Positions 18,173 to 27,231 of a stretch of DNA of 38,327 nucleotides are shown here, one piece after another (position 1 is the stretch's first letter; every line of letters begins with the position of its first letter). A model generated the notes under the pieces. It saw nothing but the letters and a program-made list of their open reading frames with translations, searched no databases and had not been told where the DNA came from. Origin of the DNA: Hydrogenophaga sp. (GTDB lineage: Bacteria > Pseudomonadota > Gammaproteobacteria > Burkholderiales > Burkholderiaceae_C); NCBI GenBank assembly GCA_011391495.1, contig JAABQK010000024.1, positions 1-38,327 of the forward strand, read 5' to 3'. The translations under genes were made by a program, and so were the position numbers.

Positions 18173-19579
18173 ATGGCTGGCATGGACCAACAGACTTCTT
18201 TCACCCTGTACGCCGAGCGCCGCGCGCGCCTGGCCGCCCAGCTCGGCCCCGGTGGCATCGCCATCGTGCCGACCGCGCCCGAGCGGGTGCGCAACCGCGA
18301 CAGCGACTACCTGTTCCGTTTCGACAGCTACTTCTACTACCTCACGGGTTTCACCGAGCCCAATGCCTGGCTGGTCATCACCGCCGAAGGACATACCGGC
18401 CTGTTCTGCAACCCCAAGGACCTGGAGCGCGAAATCTGGGACGGCTACCGCCTTGGTCCCGAGGCCGCACCCGGCGCACTGGGTGTGGACGAGGCGCATT
18501 CGGTGCAGGAGCTCGACACCCGCCTGCCGCGCCTGCTGGAAAACCGAAGCACCGTCTGGTACCCGTTTGCGATCCACGCCGGGCTTGAGGGGCGGGTCGA
18601 CGGCTGGCTGCAGAAAGTACGTGCCCGCGTGCGCTATGGCGCGCTCTGCCCCGATGCGCAGCGCGACCTCTGCGGCCCGCTCGACGAGATGAGGCTGTTC
18701 AAGGACGCGTTCGAGATCGGCGTCATGAAACGCGCCGCGCAGATCAGCGCACAGGCGCACATCCGCGCCATGCAGCGCAGTGCCGCCATGATCCGGGCCG
18801 GGCAGGACGTGCGCGAATACCACCTCGACGCCGAGCTGCTGCACGAGTTCCGCCAGCACGGCTCGCAATACCCGGCCTACGGCAGCATCGTCGCGGCCGG
18901 CGCGAACGCCTGCGTGCTGCACTACCGTGCGGACAACGCGGCCGTGCGCGATGGCGATCTGGTGCTGATCGACGCCGGCTGCGAGCTCGACGGCTACGCG
19001 AGCGACATCACCCGCACCTTCCCCGCCAACGGCAAGTTCAGCGGCCCGCAGCGCGACCTCTACAACCTGGTGCTCGCGAGCCAGGAAGCGGCCGTGGCGG
19101 CCACGAAACCCGGTGCGCGCTTCATCGACCCGCACGACGCCACGGTGCGTGTGCTGGCACAGGGCATGCTGGATCTCGGCCTGCTCCAGCGGAACGACGT
19201 CGGCCACCTGGACGACGTGATCGAGAAGCGCCACTATTTCCGCCACTACATGCACCGCACCGGCCACTGGCTGGGGCTGGACGTGCACGACTGCGGCAGC
19301 TACGTCGAGCCGGGCGAGCTGGGCCAGCTCAGCGAGCGGCGCGACCCCCTGAGCGGCGAGACCATCAAGGACCGGCCCAGCCGCATCCTGCGCCCGGGCA
19401 TGGTGCTGACCATCGAGCCAGGCCTCTATGTCAGCCCGGCAGCCGACGTGCCCAAGCACTTCTGGAACATGGGCATACGCATCGAGGACGATGCGGTGGT
19501 GACGGCCACCGGGTGCGAACTCATCAGCCGCGGCGTGCCCGTGCGGGCCGACGAGATCGAAGCGCTGATGCAGGGCTGA
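18173..19579 (+). CDS. pepP: Xaa-Pro aminopeptidase (aminopeptidase P)
   Basis: A dinuclear metal peptidase of family M24B that removes N-terminal residues preceding proline. The 468-residue protein has the aminopeptidase P N-terminal domain (FRFDSYFYYLTGFTEPNAWLVI, about residues 42-65) and the pita-bread catalytic domain with metal ligands in LIDAGCELDGYASDITRTFP (two Asp), HRTGHWLGLDVHD (His), TIEPGLY (Glu) and IRIEDDAVVT (Glu). The ATG at 18173 is taken; a second ATG at 18182 is equally possible since neither has a clear Shine-Dalgarno sequence. It follows murU by 68 bases on the same strand. Longer in-frame extension upstream runs through the end of murU and is not family-like. Confidence 0.94.
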   Translation: MAGMDQQTSFTLYAERRARLAAQLGPGGIAIVPTAPERVRNRDSDYLFRFDSYFYYLTGFTEPNAWLVITAEGHTGLFCNPKDLEREIWDGYRLGPEAAPGALGVDEAHSVQELDTRLPRLLENRSTVWYPFAIHAGLEGRVDGWLQKVRARVRYGALCPDAQRDLCGPLDEMRLFKDAFEIGVMKRAAQISAQAHIRAMQRSAAMIRAGQDVREYHLDAELLHEFRQHGSQYPAYGSIVAAGANACVLHYRADNAAVRDGDLVLIDAGCELDGYASDITRTFPANGKFSGPQRDLYNLVLASQEAAVAATKPGARFIDPHDATVRVLAQGMLDLGLLQRNDVGHLDDVIEKRHYFRHYMHRTGHWLGLDVHDCGSYVEPGELGQLSERRDPLSGETIKDRPSRILRPGMVLTIEPGLYVSPAADVPKHFWNMGIRIEDDAVVTATGCELISRGVPVRADEIEALMQG

Positions 19580-19602
19580 GGCCGTCACCGGTCCGTCCGC
19601 GC

Positions 19603-20178
19603 GTGCGCATCCTGAGCCTCAACACCGGCGCTGCCCGCCCCTTGCGGGTGGGCACGCGCAGCGTTCTCTCGGCCATCGGCAAGTCGCCGGTGACCGGCCC
19701 GGTCAACGTGGCACCGCTGGGTCTGCAGGGCGACGAACAGGCCGACCCCAGTGTGCATGGCGGCCTGGACAAGGCGGTCTATGCCTACCCGGTCGAGCAC
19801 CTGCCGTTCTGGCAGGCGCAGCGGCGCGAACACGGCGCCAGCCTGTTCGACGAACGCCTGGCACCCGGCTGCATGGGCGAGAATCTGAGCATCGAAGGCC
19901 TGCTGGAGCGCGAGGTCTGGATCGGTGACGAGCTGCATTTCCCCGACTGCGTGCTGCGCGTCACGGCGCCCCGCGAACCCTGCTTCAAGTTCAACGCCGT
20001 CATGGGTCTGCCCCAGGGAGGCAGGCTGATGATGGAACACCTGTGCCCCGGGTTTTATCTGGCGGTGGCGTTGCCCGGCAGGCTGGAAGCCGGTCAGGCC
20101 TTCACCCTTCGTCCCGGCAGGCGGGGCCTGAGCGTGACGGAAGCCTTTGCAGCCAAACGCATCAAACACCTGCGCTGA
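19603..20178 (+). CDS. MOSC-domain protein (YiiM-like)
   Basis: A 191-residue protein with a MOSC beta-barrel, the domain related to the molybdenum-cofactor sulfurase C-terminus. Seen are GPVNVAPLGLQGDEQADPSVHGGLDKAVYAYP (about residues 30-61), CMGENLSIEGL, and the conserved cysteine in TAPREPCFKFN (about 121-131), expected to be the reactive thiol. The arrangement matches the YiiM group, which handles N-hydroxylated substrates in E. coli; that function is by family analogy only. The GTG at 19603 is chosen because it directly precedes RILSLNTGAARPL, the family start; it lies 23 bases after the pepP stop, suggesting co-transcription. Confidence 0.85.
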   Translation: MRILSLNTGAARPLRVGTRSVLSAIGKSPVTGPVNVAPLGLQGDEQADPSVHGGLDKAVYAYPVEHLPFWQAQRREHGASLFDERLAPGCMGENLSIEGLLEREVWIGDELHFPDCVLRVTAPREPCFKFNAVMGLPQGGRLMMEHLCPGFYLAVALPGRLEAGQAFTLRPGRRGLSVTEAFAAKRIKHLR

Positions 20179-20216
20179 TCGGCATCCGACAGATCCATTT
20201 GCGATAGAAAGACTGC

Positions 20217-21191
20217 ATGCCCAGCCCCATCACCACCCCGAGCATCCTGTGTCTCACGATGAACCCGTCGGTCGATCTCTCGACCGACACCGAGCGCGTG
20301 GTGCCCACCCACAAGCTGCGCTGCAGTGAAACCCTGCACGATGCGGGCGGCGGCGGTGTCAACGTGGCGCGCGTGCTGACCCGGATGGGCGGGCGCTGCA
20401 GCGCCTTGTGCCCGGCGGGTGGCTCCACCGGCCAGTGGCTTCAGGCCCGGATGGCCCAGGAAGGCCTGGAGGGGCAGTTCCTCCCGATCACGGGCGAAAC
20501 CCGGGTCAGTTTCACCGTGCATGAGCACAGCACCGGCGCCGAATACCGCTTCGTGATGCCGGGCCCCGCCCTCTCGGAGGCCGAATGGCAGGGCTGCCTG
20601 GACACCCTGGCCCAAGCGCCCGGTTTTCCCGATGTGCTGGTGGCCAGCGGCAGCCTACCGCCGAGTGTGCCGGTGGACTTCTATGCCCGACTGGCACGCC
20701 TGTGCCGCGAGCGCGGTGCCCAGATGGTGCTCGACACGTCGGGGCCGGCGCTGGCTGCCGCGCTGGACGAAGGCGTCTACCTGGTGAAGCCCAACCTGCG
20801 CGAGCTCGGCGAACTCAGTGGACGGGCGCTGGACACCCCCGGACAGTGGCACACCGCGGCGCGTCAGCTGGTCGAACGCGGCCAGGCCGAGGTGGTGGCC
20901 CTCACGCTCGGCCACCTCGGCGCCTTGCTGGTGACCCGCGACGCGATGTGGAGCGCCGCGCCGCTGGACATCACGGTCGCCAGCGCGGTGGGGGCCGGCG
21001 ACAGCTTCGTCGGTGGCATGGTCTGGGCGCTGCAGCGGCACCAGCCACTTGATGAAGCCTTTGCCTGGGGCGTGGCCGCTGGCTCGGCCGCGCTGCTGTC
21101 CGTCGGCACCGGCCTGTGCTGCCTGGAAGACGCCCAGCGCCTGCGCCCGCAGGTGGCCGTGCGGCGCCTGCCTGAAACCCTTCCCGCCTGA
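20217..21191 (+). CDS. pfkB: 6-phosphofructokinase 2 (PfkB family)
   Basis: A PfkB-family sugar kinase, most likely phosphorylating fructose 6-phosphate to fructose 1,6-bisphosphate. In 324 residues it shows LTMNPSVDLSTDTE, HKLRCSETLHDAGGGGVNVARVL (about residues 37-59), CPAGGSTG, EYRFVMPGPALSE, ASGSLPPSVP, VKPNLRELGEL and the catalytic AVGAGDSFVGGM (about 257-268, base Asp in GAGD). The combination KLRC, GGGGxNVAR and YRFVMPG closely follows E. coli Pfk-2, favouring that over fructose-1-phosphate or tagatose-6-phosphate kinase, which remain possible. It starts 38 bases after the MOSC gene. With gapA and tkt nearby it fits the sugar-phosphate theme of this stretch. Confidence 0.85.
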   Translation: MPSPITTPSILCLTMNPSVDLSTDTERVVPTHKLRCSETLHDAGGGGVNVARVLTRMGGRCSALCPAGGSTGQWLQARMAQEGLEGQFLPITGETRVSFTVHEHSTGAEYRFVMPGPALSEAEWQGCLDTLAQAPGFPDVLVASGSLPPSVPVDFYARLARLCRERGAQMVLDTSGPALAAALDEGVYLVKPNLRELGELSGRALDTPGQWHTAARQLVERGQAEVVALTLGHLGALLVTRDAMWSAAPLDITVASAVGAGDSFVGGMVWALQRHQPLDEAFAWGVAAGSAALLSVGTGLCCLEDAQRLRPQVAVRRLPETLPA

Positions 21192-21361
21192 CACCGCGCA
21201 CAGCGGGCCCCGCCGGGGCTCGCCGGATGCGATTCAGGCTGAAAATGTCACGACGCATGCAACCGCGACACCGCATTGCAGAGGGGGCGTTCCATCCTTC
21301 GCAGATCTAGAATGCGCAACCAGCTTTCACATAGCAAGAAATTGCCCGTCAGGAGACCGTC
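21192..21361 (+). promoter_or_regulatory. maeB upstream region
   Basis: The 170-base gap holds a possible -10 TAGAAT at 21308-21313 with no good -35 at the usual distance, and a strong ribosome binding site AGGAG (about 21351-21355) before the maeB ATG. A GC-rich imperfect stem (GGGCCCCGCCGGGGCTC, about 21205-21221) just after the pfkB stop may end the upstream transcript. Promoter strength cannot be judged. Confidence 0.4.
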
Positions 21362-23665
21362 ATGAGCCCAGACAACAGCCAGGAAGACAAGCGCGCCGAA
21401 CTCAAGCGTGCCGCACTCGAATACCACGAGTTCCCCACGCCCGGCAAGGTGGCCATCGCCGCCACCAAACAGCTGACCAACCAGCGCGACCTGGCTCTGG
21501 CCTATTCGCCCGGTGTCGCCGCGCCCTGCGAAGAAATCGTCGCCGACCCCAACAACGCCTTCAAGTACACCAGCCGCGGCAACCTGGTCGCCGTCATCAC
21601 CAACGGCACCGCCGTGCTGGGCCTGGGCGACATCGGCCCGCTGGCCGCCAAGCCGGTGATGGAAGGCAAGGGCGTGCTGTTCAAGAAGTTCTCGGGCATC
21701 GACGTGTTCGACATCGAGATCAACGAGAAGGACCCGGACAGGCTGGTCGAGATCATCGCCTCGCTGGAGCCCACCTTCGGCGGCATCAACCTCGAAGACA
21801 TCAAGGCGCCCGACTGTTTTTATGTCGAGCGCAAGCTGCGCGAGCGCATGAAGATCCCGGTCTTCCACGACGACCAGCACGGCACCGCCATCGTGGTCGG
21901 CGCAGCGATGATGAACGGCCTGAAGGTGGTGGGCAAGGACCCGAAGAAGATCAAGCTCGTCACCTCCGGTGCGGGCGCTGCCGCACTGGCCTGCCTGGGC
22001 CTGCTGGTCAAGCTCGGCATCCCGCGCGAGAACATCTGGGTCACCGACCTGGCCGGCCTGGTCTATGAAGGCCGCACCGAACTGATGGACGAAGACAAGA
22101 TCCAGTTCGCACAGAAGACGGAGCAGCGAACGCTCTCCGAAGCCATCGCCGGCGCCGACGTGTTCCTCGGCTTGTCGGCCGGTGGCGTGCTGAAGAAAGA
22201 CATGGTCGCCAAGATGGCGGCGAACCCGCTGATCTTCGCGCTGGCGAATCCGAACCCCGAGATCACCCCCGAGGACGTGAAGGCGGTGCGCGACGACGCC
22301 ATCATGGCCACCGGTCGCACGGATTACCCGAACCAGGTCAACAACGTCCTGTGCTTCCCCTACATCTTCCGCGGCGCGCTGGACGCCGGTGCCTCCACCA
22401 TCACCGACGAGATGGAAATCGCCGCGGTGCACGCCATCGCCGAGCTGGCGCAGGCCGAGCAGAGCGAGGTGGTGGCTGCTGCCTACGCAGGCGAGAAGCT
22501 GGCCTTCGGCCCCGAGTACCTGATCCCCAAGCCGTTCGATCCGCGCCTGATGATGAAGATCGCTCCGGCCGTGGCCCAGGCCGCCGCCGACAGCGGCGTG
22601 GCCCTGCGCCCGATCACCGACATGGAAGCCTACAAGCAGCGCCTGCAGAGCTTCGTGTTCGCCTCCGGCACCATCATGAAGCCGATCTACGCCGCCGCCA
22701 AGACGGCGGCGAAGAAGCGCGTGGCCTACGCCGAGGGCGAAGAGGAGCGCGTGCTGCGCGCCTGCCAGATCGTGGTGGATGAAGGCCTGGCGCGCCCCAC
22801 GCTCGTAGGCCGTCCGGCGGTAATCGCCGAGCGCATCGAAAAATTCGGCCTGCGCCTCAAGGAGGACCTGGACTACGACGTCGTCAACGTCGAGCAGGAC
22901 CACCGTTACCGCGAGCTCTGGCAGACCTACCACCGGCTCATGGAGCGCCGCGGCGTGACCGAGCAGCTGGCCAAGATCGAGATGCGCCGCCGCCTGACGC
23001 TGATCAGTTCCATGCTGCTGCACCGTGGCGACGTGGATGGCGTGATCTGCGGCACCTGGGGCAACACCGCGCTGCACCTGGAATACATCGACCAGGTGAT
23101 CGGCAAACGCGAGAACGCCACCTGCTACGCCGCCATGAACGCGCTGATGCTGCCGGGCCGCCAGGTGTTCCTGGTCGATACCCACATCAACTACGACCCC
23201 ACGGCCCAGCAACTGGCCGAGATCACCCAGATGGCGGCACGCAAGATGATGCGTTTCGGCATCACGCCCAAGGCGGCGCTGCTCTCGCACTCCAATTTCG
23301 GCTCCAGCAACCAGCCCAGTGCCATCAAGATGCGCGACACCCTGGCCATCCTGCAGAAGGCTGCGCCCTGGCTGGAGGTGGACGGCGAGATGCACGGCGA
23401 TGTGGCGCTGGACGCCGATGCACGCTTGTCGCTCATGCCACGCTCGGCCCTCAGGGGCGACGCCAACCTGCTGGTCTGCCCCAACATCGACGCCGCCAAC
23501 ATCGCCTACAACCTGCTCAAGACGGCGGCCGGCGGCAACATCGCCATCGGCCCCATGCTGCTCGGCGTGGCCAAACCGGTGCACATTCTCACGGCCAGCG
23601 CCACGGTGCGAAGGATCGTGAACATGACAGCCCTCACCGTGGCCGAGGCCAACGTGCCGCGTTGA
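21362..23665 (+). CDS. maeB: NADP-dependent malic enzyme with phosphotransacetylase-like domain
   Basis: Converts malate to pyruvate, CO2 and reduced cofactor, linking the TCA cycle to pyruvate and NADPH supply. The 767 residues comprise an N-terminal malic enzyme domain ([35 protein letters not shown], about 20-55; [15 protein letters not shown]; metal site FHDDQHGTA), a central NAD(P)-binding domain ([18 protein letters not shown], about 200-218; [12 protein letters not shown]), and a C-terminal phosphate acetyltransferase-like domain from about 430 ([27 protein letters not shown]). E. coli MaeB is 759 residues with the same layout; in that enzyme the third domain is regulatory (acetyl-CoA) rather than catalytic. 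It has its own upstream region and a good Shine-Dalgarno sequence. Confidence 0.97.
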   Translation: MSPDNSQEDKRAELKRAALEYHEFPTPGKVAIAATKQLTNQRDLALAYSPGVAAPCEEIVADPNNAFKYTSRGNLVAVITNGTAVLGLGDIGPLAAKPVMEGKGVLFKKFSGIDVFDIEINEKDPDRLVEIIASLEPTFGGINLEDIKAPDCFYVERKLRERMKIPVFHDDQHGTAIVVGAAMMNGLKVVGKDPKKIKLVTSGAGAAALACLGLLVKLGIPRENIWVTDLAGLVYEGRTELMDEDKIQFAQKTEQRTLSEAIAGADVFLGLSAGGVLKKDMVAKMAANPLIFALANPNPEITPEDVKAVRDDAIMATGRTDYPNQVNNVLCFPYIFRGALDAGASTITDEMEIAAVHAIAELAQAEQSEVVAAAYAGEKLAFGPEYLIPKPFDPRLMMKIAPAVAQAAADSGVALRPITDMEAYKQRLQSFVFASGTIMKPIYAAAKTAAKKRVAYAEGEEERVLRACQIVVDEGLARPTLVGRPAVIAERIEKFGLRLKEDLDYDVVNVEQDHRYRELWQTYHRLMERRGVTEQLAKIEMRRRLTLISSMLLHRGDVDGVICGTWGNTALHLEYIDQVIGKRENATCYAAMNALMLPGRQVFLVDTHINYDPTAQQLAEITQMAARKMMRFGITPKAALLSHSNFGSSNQPSAIKMRDTLAILQKAAPWLEVDGEMHGDVALDADARLSLMPRSALRGDANLLVCPNIDAANIAYNLLKTAAGGNIAIGPMLLGVAKPVHILTASATVRRIVNMTALTVAEANVPR

Positions 23666-23875
23666 TCCCCACGGAAAAAGCAAGCGCTAACTTTTCCATA
23701 CATATATGACACCCTGTGCTGCCTGTTTATTCAGCAGCAGCTTGCATTTTTGCAACACTTGAGGCACACTTCGTGTCTTGAATTTCAGGGTTAACCCGCT
23801 CCCCCACTGGTGGCCAAAACCGGGTTTTGGCAGCAGACGGCGGCGGGTTGATTTGTATGAGGAACAGGGAATTTC
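23666..23875 (+). promoter_or_regulatory. AT-rich leader of the RNase/barstar pair, with four dyads
   Basis: This 210-base region is clearly more AT-rich than its surroundings. Perfect or near-perfect dyads are TTGCA-TTTT-TGCAA (23742-23755), ACAC-TTC-GTGT (about 23767-23777), GGGTTAACCC (23788-23797), and CCAAAACC-G-GGTTTTGG (23814-23830). GGAAAA and TTTTCC flank a 13-base loop just after maeB (about 23672-23696) and may act as a weak terminator. Possible -35 elements TTGCAT or TTGAGG have no convincing -10. The RNase ATG at 23876 is preceded by GAGGAACAGGG. Confidence 0.5.
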
Positions 23876-24310
23876 ATGGGTCTGAAACAGATCCGGACCG
23901 GAAACTGGGGCAGCGCGCGACGGGGTGGAGTCGCCTTGGCCTTGGTGGTGGCGGCAACGTTTGGCACCTTTTTGGTGCGCAACCAAGCGCCGGTTTCCAC
24001 GACCCCGCCGGGACCGTCGCCCGCTTCGGTGGCGTTGACCGGTCTGCCCTGGCAGGGTCAGGACGTGATGGCCAAGATCCGGGAAGGCGGCCCCTTCCGG
24101 TACGAAAAGGATGGCTCCGTGTTCGGCAACCGGGAACGCCTGCTGCCAGGCCAGAAACGGGGCTACTACCGAGAGTACACCGTGCCCACCCCGGGCCTGA
24201 GTGATCGGGGAGCGAGGCGGATCGTGTGCGGCGGAGAAAGACCCCGGGTACCGGATGCGTGTTATTACACCGAGGACCACTACAGCAGCTTCAGGCTGAT
24301 CGTGCAGTGA
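23876..24310 (+). CDS. Secreted or membrane-tethered guanyl-specific RNase (barnase/T1 family)
   Basis: A small microbial ribonuclease of the N1/T1-barnase family that should cut RNA 3' of guanosine. The 144-residue protein has a basic N-terminus and a hydrophobic segment at about 18-34 (GVALALVVAATFGTFLV), a signal peptide or anchor, then a Pro-rich spacer (42-50) and the RNase core from about 65. Core residues aligned by eye to barnase are the base Glu100 (GYYREYTV), Arg114/Arg115 (GARRIVCG) and the acid His135 (YYTEDHYSSFRLI); the motif VFGNRERLLPGQ matches barnase IFSNREGKLPG. Cys118 and Cys129 could form a disulfide. All catalytic residues are present, so it looks active. The barstar gene follows 53 bases downstream. 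Confidence 0.88.
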   Translation: MGLKQIRTGNWGSARRGGVALALVVAATFGTFLVRNQAPVSTTPPGPSPASVALTGLPWQGQDVMAKIREGGPFRYEKDGSVFGNRERLLPGQKRGYYREYTVPTPGLSDRGARRIVCGGERPRVPDACYYTEDHYSSFRLIVQ

Positions 24311-24363
24311 CCCGCGGTGATGTGGAAGAATTTTTAACCTTGACTGTAGAAAGAGACGCGGAG

Positions 24364-24906
24364 ATGGACACACCACTTCGTAACGTACGACCCAATATCG
24401 TTCAGTCGATTCGCGCGTATGGCGTGAAAGACCTGCAGGCTGCGGCCGAGCAATTGGGCCACCATTTCCTGTACGCCAACCTGGCCAAAGCGCAGAGCAA
24501 GCAGGACGTGCTGGAACTCATCGCGGCGCAGTACACCTTGCCTTCTCACTTCGGCAAGAACTTCGACGCGCTCTACGACTGCATGACCGACATGGTCCAC
24601 AAGTCGGGGCCGCAGACGGGCTTCATCGTCGTGCTGGAACACATTCCGGCGCACACCAAGTTCGACAAAGAGGCGCGCGAGCAACTGCTCGACATCTTCC
24701 GCGATGCCGCCGACTACTGGGCAGACCGCAAGATTCCTTTCCGTTGCTTCTATTCGTTCTCGGTGGCCCGCACGCCCAAGGGCGAAGAGCCGATCGAAGT
24801 GGAAAGCGAAGAGCCCATGCCGACCGACAAGCTGCTGGACGTGAGCCCGATGGCCTTGCGCATGAGCAGTCCGTTCAACGCCGGCTACTGGCTGGCTGCG
24901 GCTTAA
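24364..24906 (+). CDS. Barstar-family RNase inhibitor
   Basis: The cytoplasmic inhibitor of the RNase encoded just upstream. In 180 residues the barstar core lies at about 34-125: the motif HFGKNFDALYDCMTDM (62-77) matches barstar HYGENLDALWDCLTG, with Asp68 and Asp72 equivalent to the Asp35 and Asp39 that plug the barnase active site, and Cys73 next to it. The protein is twice the length of Bacillus barstar (about 90 residues), with an N-terminal extension of about 30 residues and an acidic C-terminal tail (EEPIEVESEEPMPTD) ending MSSPFNAGYWLAAA. The ATG at 24364 is chosen because it gives the family start; it follows AAAGAGACGCGGAG. It is transcribed with the RNase and followed by a repeat and a terminator. 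Confidence 0.9.
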   Translation: MDTPLRNVRPNIVQSIRAYGVKDLQAAAEQLGHHFLYANLAKAQSKQDVLELIAAQYTLPSHFGKNFDALYDCMTDMVHKSGPQTGFIVVLEHIPAHTKFDKEAREQLLDIFRDAADYWADRKIPFRCFYSFSVARTPKGEEPIEVESEEPMPTDKLLDVSPMALRMSSPFNAGYWLAAA

Positions 24907-24910
24907 AGGG

Positions 24911-24999
24911 ACACCCCCCGCCGCGCCTGAGGGCGCGTCACCCTCCAGTGGGGGATTACACCTGCGGTCTGGCCAAGCCGGTTCCGCGGTGTTCTGGAC
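24911..24999 (+). repeat. Intergenic three-hairpin repeat, copy D
   Basis: The element begins 4 bases after the barstar stop. The hairpins are CGCGCC-TGAG-GGCGCG (24922-24937), an imperfect CCCTC-CAGT-GGGGG (24941-24954, one T-G pair) and CTGGC-CAA-GCCGG (24969-24981), followed by the shared right end TTCCGCGGTGTTCTGGAC. The terminator at 25004 follows directly. Confidence 0.75.
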
Positions 25000-25003
25000 A
25001 AAG

Positions 25004-25033
25004 AAAAGCCGCTGCACCGCAGCGGCTTTTTTT
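25004..25033. terminator. Bidirectional terminator between barstar gene and rsmA
   Basis: AAAAGCCGCTGC (25004-25015), loop ACC, GCAGCGGCTTTT (25019-25030) followed by three more T. The stem is perfect and the A-rich left flank provides a T-run on the minus strand, so it can stop both the RNase-barstar transcript and the lptD-surA-rsmA transcript. Confidence 0.95.
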
Positions 25034-25049
25034 CATGCCTGCGCTTGGG

Positions 25050-25811
25050 TCACTGCACGGCTTGGGCGAGTGCCACGTATTCGTGCACGGGCACCTCCTC
25101 GGCACGGCGCTGCAAATCGAATGTGCCCGCAAAACCCTGCTCGTCGAGCCAGCGGCCCAGGGTGTTGCGCAGGATCTTGCGTCGCTGGCTGAACGCGACC
25201 TGCACCAACTGGCCATAACGCACCACGTCGATGGCCGGCGGCGTGGCCAGCGGCAGCATGCGCACGATGGCGCTGTCCACGCGCGGCGGCGGATCGAAGC
25301 TCTCGGGCGGCACAAACAGCACGTTTTCCATCGCGTAGCGCCACTGCAGCATGACCGAAAGGCGGCTGTAGTCGGCCGTGGCCGGGCGTGCCACCATGCG
25401 GTCGATCACTTCCTTTTGCAGCATGAAATGCTGATCCTGCACCACCTGCACATGATCCAGCAGATGAAACAGAATCGGTGTCGAGATGTTGTAGGGCAGG
25501 TTGCCGACCACCCGGAGCTTGCCGGTTCTGGACTGGCTGGCGAGTGCGGTGAAATCCACCTTCAGCACGTCGGACTCGACCACGTCGAGCTGGCCATGGC
25601 TGCGCAGGCGCGCAGCGAGGTCGCGATCGAGTTCGATCACGGTCAGACGGCCCAGGCGCTCCACCAGCGGCTGGGTCAGCGCGGCCAGTCCGGGTCCGAT
25701 CTCCACCATGTCGTCACCCGCCTGCGGTGCGATGGCGGTCACGATGGCTTCGATGATGGCCGGGTCGGTCAGAAAATGCTGGCCGAAACGCTTGCGCGCG
25801 ATGTGTTTCAT
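25050..25811 (-). CDS. rsmA: 16S rRNA (adenine1518-N6/adenine1519-N6)-dimethyltransferase
   Basis: RsmA (KsgA) dimethylates two adjacent adenines in the 3' hairpin of 16S rRNA late in 30S assembly; loss gives kasugamycin resistance in E. coli. The 253-residue protein starts [20 protein letters not shown], with the AdoMet motif [12 protein letters not shown] (about residues 37-47), motif [11 protein letters not shown], and the catalytic motif IV NLPYNIS (about 107-113), then FMLQKEV and the C-terminal helical domain. The ATG at 25811 is the standard family start; the in-frame extension upstream overlaps the surA end. It is last in an lptD-surA-rsmA operon, 31 bases after the surA stop. pdxA, which separates surA and rsmA in E. 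coli, is absent here. Confidence 0.97.
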   Translation of the reverse strand: MKHIARKRFGQHFLTDPAIIEAIVTAIAPQAGDDMVEIGPGLAALTQPLVERLGRLTVIELDRDLAARLRSHGQLDVVESDVLKVDFTALASQSRTGKLRVVGNLPYNISTPILFHLLDHVQVVQDQHFMLQKEVIDRMVARPATADYSRLSVMLQWRYAMENVLFVPPESFDPPPRVDSAIVRMLPLATPPAIDVVRYGQLVQVAFSQRRKILRNTLGRWLDEQGFAGTFDLQRRAEEVPVHEYVALAQAVQ

Positions 25812-25842
25812 GGGCGGGGCGCCGCGGTGCGAGCCGGCCGCA

Positions 25843-27231
25843 TCAGGGAATGGGGGCGTCGCGGTACTCGACGTAGGCACGACCCCGCACATCCTGCGTC
25901 CAGCTCACCAGCGCCTCTTCGCCCTTTTTCTCGCGCAACAGTCCGCGCACGATCTCGCGCTGCTCGCGCTGGCCCAGTGCGGTCTGGCGCCGCTCTTCGA
26001 CCTGGATCAGGTGCACGCCAAAGCGTGTCGCCACCGGCTGCGAGATTTCGCCCGCCTTGAGCAGATTCATGGCGGCCTCGAACTCGGGCACGAACTGGCC
26101 GGGGCTGGCCCAGCCCAGTTCACCGCCCTCCCGCGCCGATCCATCCTGGCTGTGTTCACGCGCCAGTGCCGGAAAACTGGCCTCGCCGCGCAAGATCTGC
26201 TCGCGGTACTGGCTCAGTCGGGCGGCTGCGGCTTCCGCGCTGAGCTGCGGACTGGTGCGCAACAGGATGTGGCGCGAACGGGTCTGCGAGACCACCACGT
26301 CAGGCAATCCGGCCTGGCGCTTTTCCAGCAGCTTGAGCACGTGGAATCCGGCCGGGCTGCGCACCGGACCGGCAATTTCGCCGACGCGCAGTGACCTGGT
26401 GGCATCGACAAAGAGCCCGGGCAGGCGGTCGGCCGGGCGCAAGCCGAACTCGCCACCCCTGGCGCCCTCGGGCGCATCGGAAAATTCCCGCGCCAGCGCG
26501 GCAAAGTCGCCCCCGCTGCGGGCACGATCGGCCGCGCTCTGGGCCCGTGCCTGCAGTTCCTGGATGCGCGCCTCGCTGGCGCCCTCGGGTACCAGGACCA
26601 GCACATGGGCCAGGTTGAGCTCCAGCTGGCTCAGGTCGCGGCTGGACTGCTTCTCACGGATGAAATCGTCGATATCGCTTTCGGTCACGCGCACGCGGGC
26701 CTCCACCTCGCGTTCGCGCACACGCTGCAGCAGGATCTGGTTGCGCAGGTCGTTGCGCAGGCGGTTGATGTCCAGGCCTTCGGCCGCGATTCGGCGGCGG
26801 AACTCTTCCAGACTGAGCTTGTTCTGCGCCGCCACCGACTGTTCGGCCTGCGCCAGCGTGGCTTCGTCCACGCGAATGCCCATTTCGCTGGCCCGCTGGA
26901 TCTGTGTGCGCTCGGTCACCAGCTGCTCGAGCACCTGGCTGGCCAGTACATCGCGCGGCGGCAGGGGCGTACCCTGCTGGGTCAGTTGCTGCTCGATGCG
27001 CAGCATGCGCAGGCGCACTTCGCTGTTGGTCACGGGCTCCGAGTTGACCAGGGCGACGATGAAGTCGACCGTTCGCGGTCCGCTGTCAGCCCGGACCGCG
27101 GGCGGTGACTTGAGCTGGGTCGAAGGGCGCAGTGACTGGGCCTGTGAGACGCCGGCCACGACCAGCGGCACACACATCAACCAGGTAGCCAGGCGGGACC
27201 GACGGAGGAAAGCGGTGGGGTGATCAGTCAT
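25843..27231 (-). CDS. surA: Periplasmic chaperone / peptidyl-prolyl isomerase SurA
   Basis: SurA escorts unfolded outer-membrane proteins, including LptD, across the periplasm to the BAM complex. The 462-residue protein has a signal peptide at about 1-32 ([24 protein letters not shown]), the SurA N-terminal chaperone domain ([22 protein letters not shown] and following helices, about 55-170), two parvulin domains (first around [16 protein letters not shown] to [11 protein letters not shown], about 180-285; second around [14 protein letters not shown] to [11 protein letters not shown], about 295-400), and a C-terminal helix. The ATG at 27231 overlaps the end of lptD by 8 bases (ATGACTGA), so the two are translationally coupled. 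SurA is needed for assembling LptD, which explains the linkage. Confidence 0.97.
   Translation of the reverse strand: MTDHPTAFLRRSRLATWLMCVPLVVAGVSQAQSLRPSTQLKSPPAVRADSGPRTVDFIVALVNSEPVTNSEVRLRMLRIEQQLTQQGTPLPPRDVLASQVLEQLVTERTQIQRASEMGIRVDEATLAQAEQSVAAQNKLSLEEFRRRIAAEGLDINRLRNDLRNQILLQRVREREVEARVRVTESDIDDFIREKQSSRDLSQLELNLAHVLVLVPEGASEARIQELQARAQSAADRARSGGDFAALAREFSDAPEGARGGEFGLRPADRLPGLFVDATRSLRVGEIAGPVRSPAGFHVLKLLEKRQAGLPDVVVSQTRSRHILLRTSPQLSAEAAAARLSQYREQILRGEASFPALAREHSQDGSAREGGELGWASPGQFVPEFEAAMNLLKAGEISQPVATRFGVHLIQVEERRQTALGQREQREIVRGLLREKKGEEALVSWTQDVRGRAYVEYRDAPIP

Noticed and set aside
18162..18180. GACAAT at the pepP start as a -10 element
   Set aside because: No -35 occurs at 15-19 bases upstream, and the match overlaps the start codon.
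21248..23683. An 811-codon minus-strand open frame opposite maeB
   Set aside because: It is the complement-frame shadow of maeB, with His/Gly/Val/Asp-rich composition typical of such shadows.
23672..23696. Strong terminator after maeB
   Set aside because: The arms GGAAAA/TTTTCC are AT-rich with a 13-base loop, so the stem is weak; noted only as a possible weak stop.
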